Shown in pieces: positions 5,726-6,772 of a DNA stretch of 6,772 nucleotides. A program made the translations under genes and the position numbers. Under the pieces are notes generated by a model, which was not told where the DNA came from, made no database searches, and saw only the letters and a program-made list of their open reading frames with translations. The stretch is from CAZVUW01 sp964629825 (GTDB lineage Bacteria > Actinomycetota > Nitriliruptoria > Euzebyales > Egibacteraceae): NCBI GenBank assembly GCA_964629825.1, contig CAZVUW010000129.1:1-6772 (forward strand), read 5' to 3'. The number at the start of each line of letters is the position of its first letter. Position 1 is the first letter of the stretch.

Positions 5726-5779
5726 GAGGGGGCGCATGAGGATTGGGCCAGCGCTTCCTGCGGAGAAGCGTGTCCCCTC
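5726..5779 (+). promoter_or_regulatory. Nested stem-loops just upstream of the carboxypeptidase ribosome binding site
   Basis: GAGGGG (5726-5731) can pair with CCCCTC (5774-5779), enclosing an inner hairpin CGCTTC (5752-5757) / GAAGCG (5765-5770) with a 7-nt loop. The outer stem would cover part of the Shine-Dalgarno of the small leader ORF, and its end lies 2 nt before that of the carboxypeptidase. A translational control role is inference. Confidence 0.35.
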
Positions 5780-5783
5780 GTAG
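5736..5783 (+). CDS. Possible 15-residue leader peptide ahead of the carboxypeptidase
   Basis: ATG at 5736 opens a 15-codon frame, MRIGPALPAEKRVPS, closing with TAG at 5781-5783. AAGGTGAG (5721-5728), the same octamer that precedes pflB, lies 7 nt before the ATG. The stop overlaps the Shine-Dalgarno of the downstream gene, an arrangement suited to translational coupling. The peptide has no run of a single amino acid, so classical amino-acid attenuation is not indicated. The alternative is a chance frame in a 5' leader, as no homology can be judged for so short a product. Confidence 0.3.
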   Translation: MRIGPALPAEKRVPS

Positions 5784-5789
5784 GAAAGG
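5782..5789 (+). promoter_or_regulatory. Ribosome binding site of the M14 carboxypeptidase
   Basis: AGGAAAGG ends 7 nt before the ATG at 5797, favouring it over the in-frame ATG at 5821, which would remove the basic start of the signal peptide. It overlaps the TAG of the possible leader ORF. Confidence 0.65.
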
Positions 5790-5796
5790 TCTTTGG

Positions 5797-6772
5797 ATGC
5801 TTGTTCGAAGGTCGGTGGCGATGTTCGCCGCCATAGTCCTACTGCTATCGATCGCACCCGCCGCTTTGGCCTCGGGCCAGGAATCAGCGCAGCTCACACG
5901 CACCCCTGAAGAGCGCAGCCTGGCCACCGAGGCGGAGGAGATCAACGCACTCGAGGTCGTCGAGACCTTCGAGGAGGTCTCTGCTCTCTCCGATCACCGG
6001 CCTCCGGGGAAGCCTCGCAATGACGTCATCGAGGACGTCCCCGTCAACCCGAACGACGCCTCCATCCCGCTGAACCTCATCCCGTACCACGACTTCCCGC
6101 CGCGGCTGCGCGCGCTGCAGGCCAGCGACCGCATCAGCGTCGAGATCGCCGGGCAGTCGGCGAACGGCCACAACATCTACCTGGCCGTCGCCACCGCGCC
6201 GATGAGCGACGCCGAGTGGGCGGAGTGGCAGCGCCTGTCTGACCTGCGAATCGACGACCCGATCGCGGCCATCGCCGCGATGGAGAGGGGCGAGTACGAC
6301 AACTGGCGCCAGCCGCTGTTCATCAACGGGAACATCCACGGCAACGAGTGGGAGGGCGCCGACTCGAACTTCCAGGTGCTCGAGCGCCTCGCGACCGCCA
6401 ACGACGAGGAGACGCTGCGCTGGCTCAACCAGCACATCCTCGTGTTCGTGGTCTCGCTCAACCCGGACGGTCGCATCCTCGGGCAGCGCCCCAACGGCAA
6501 CGGCTTTGACCTCAACCGCGACCACATCACCGGCTCGCAGCCGGAGTCGCGGGTGATCCGCGAGCAGATGGTGCGCTACAGCCCCATGACCATGCTCGAC
6601 CTGCACGGCTATGTGAACTGCACGCTGATCGAGCCGACCACCGGCCCGCACGGGATCGACTACGAGTACGACCTGTACATCTATCACGCGATCCGCAACG
6701 CCCTCGCGATGGAGGCGGCGATCATCGCCACCGGCGAGGAGCGGGCGACGTGCTCGGATGGTCAGGGCGGGC
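5797..6772 (+). CDS. Secreted M14-family zinc carboxypeptidase, C-terminus beyond window
   Basis: 325 codons are visible with no stop. A Sec-type signal peptide is clear: basic MLVRRS, hydrophobic core to about residue 21, and an ALA|SG cleavage site near 25/26, so the enzyme is exported. The peptidase domain shows the zinc motif HxxE at H181 and E184 in NGNIHGNEWEGAD, then LNPDGR (221-226), FDLNRDH with the N240-R241 pair that binds the substrate C-terminal carboxylate in M14 enzymes, and the third zinc ligand H270 in MLDLHGY. The catalytic glutamate should lie past the right edge and cannot be checked. M14 enzymes remove C-terminal residues from peptides or act on cell-wall peptides; the specificity here is not readable. 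Residues 26-80 form an acidic, proline-containing propeptide or linker. The signal-peptide stretch uses A/T-ending codons (ATA, CTA, TTG) more than the rest of the gene. The gene is divergent from the FAD oxidoreductase. Confidence 0.92.
   Translation, partial: MLVRRSVAMFAAIVLLLSIAPAALASGQESAQLTRTPEERSLATEAEEINALEVVETFEEVSALSDHRPPGKPRNDVIEDVPVNPNDASIPLNLIPYHDFPPRLRALQASDRISVEIAGQSANGHNIYLAVATAPMSDAEWAEWQRLSDLRIDDPIAAIAAMERGEYDNWRQPLFINGNIHGNEWEGADSNFQVLERLATANDEETLRWLNQHILVFVVSLNPDGRILGQRPNGNGFDLNRDHITGSQPESRVIREQMVRYSPMTMLDLHGYVNCTLIEPTTGPHGIDYEYDLYIYHAIRNALAMEAAIIATGEERATCSDGQGG

Noticed and set aside
5531..5796. Cyclic-di-AMP (ydaO) or cyclic-di-GMP riboswitch before the secreted hydrolase
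   Set aside because: These classes often precede cell-wall hydrolases in Actinomycetota, but I could not find their conserved core blocks; the resemblance is limited to a GTAGG near the 3' end.
5884..6687. 267-codon open frame on the minus strand
   Set aside because: It is antisense to the M14 carboxypeptidase, whose zinc motifs are on the plus strand. The V/D/R/A-rich product is a composition artefact.

Overview
The window is GC-rich (roughly 70% by eye), densely coding bacterial DNA. It has strong third-position G/C bias, GTG as well as ATG starts, short intergenic gaps and Shine-Dalgarno sequences. This fits a high-GC Gram-positive (Actinomycetota) or a similar high-GC lineage. No rRNA, tRNA or marker protein pins the taxon, so the assignment is inference. 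I see no insertion sequence, integrase, CRISPR array, tRNA or phage gene.

Layout. (1) Positions 1-3353, minus strand, hold three genes read right to left: a 202-residue multi-pass membrane protein of unknown function (2745-3353), a short GatB/YqeY-family protein (2369-2737, 7 nt downstream), and after a 174-nt gap packed with inverted repeats, pyruvate formate-lyase pflB (from 2194 to beyond position 1). PflB is cut by the window edge just after its radical glycine. (2) A 124-nt divergent promoter region (3354-3477) carries a perfect 9-bp inverted repeat with an 8-nt spacer. (3) A TspO/MBR-family gene follows on the plus strand (3478-3996). (4) Convergent with it, separated by 4 nt, is a 509-residue FAD-dependent oxidoreductase of the phytoene dehydrogenase/PYROXD2 type (4001-5530, minus). 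(5) A 266-nt divergent intergenic region (5531-5796) holds several stem-loops and a possible 15-codon leader ORF. (6) A secreted M14-family zinc carboxypeptidase begins at 5797 on the plus strand and runs off the right edge.

How the genes relate. PflB splits pyruvate with CoA into acetyl-CoA and formate under anoxia and needs an activase (PflA), which would be expected just left of the window. TspO beside a carotenoid-desaturase-like oxidoreductase recalls the Rhodobacter crt cluster, where tspO is also called crtK. TspO (oxygen/porphyrin response in Rhodobacter) and PflB (anaerobic pyruvate metabolism) share an oxygen-related theme, but nothing in the sequence proves a common pathway. The carboxypeptidase appears to be an unrelated extracellular enzyme.

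No clearly new multi-gene system is visible. The best candidates for undescribed biology are non-coding: the structured pflB leader, the competing stems plus leader ORF ahead of the carboxypeptidase, and the tspO divergent operator candidate. No stretch over 300 bases lacks a gene.
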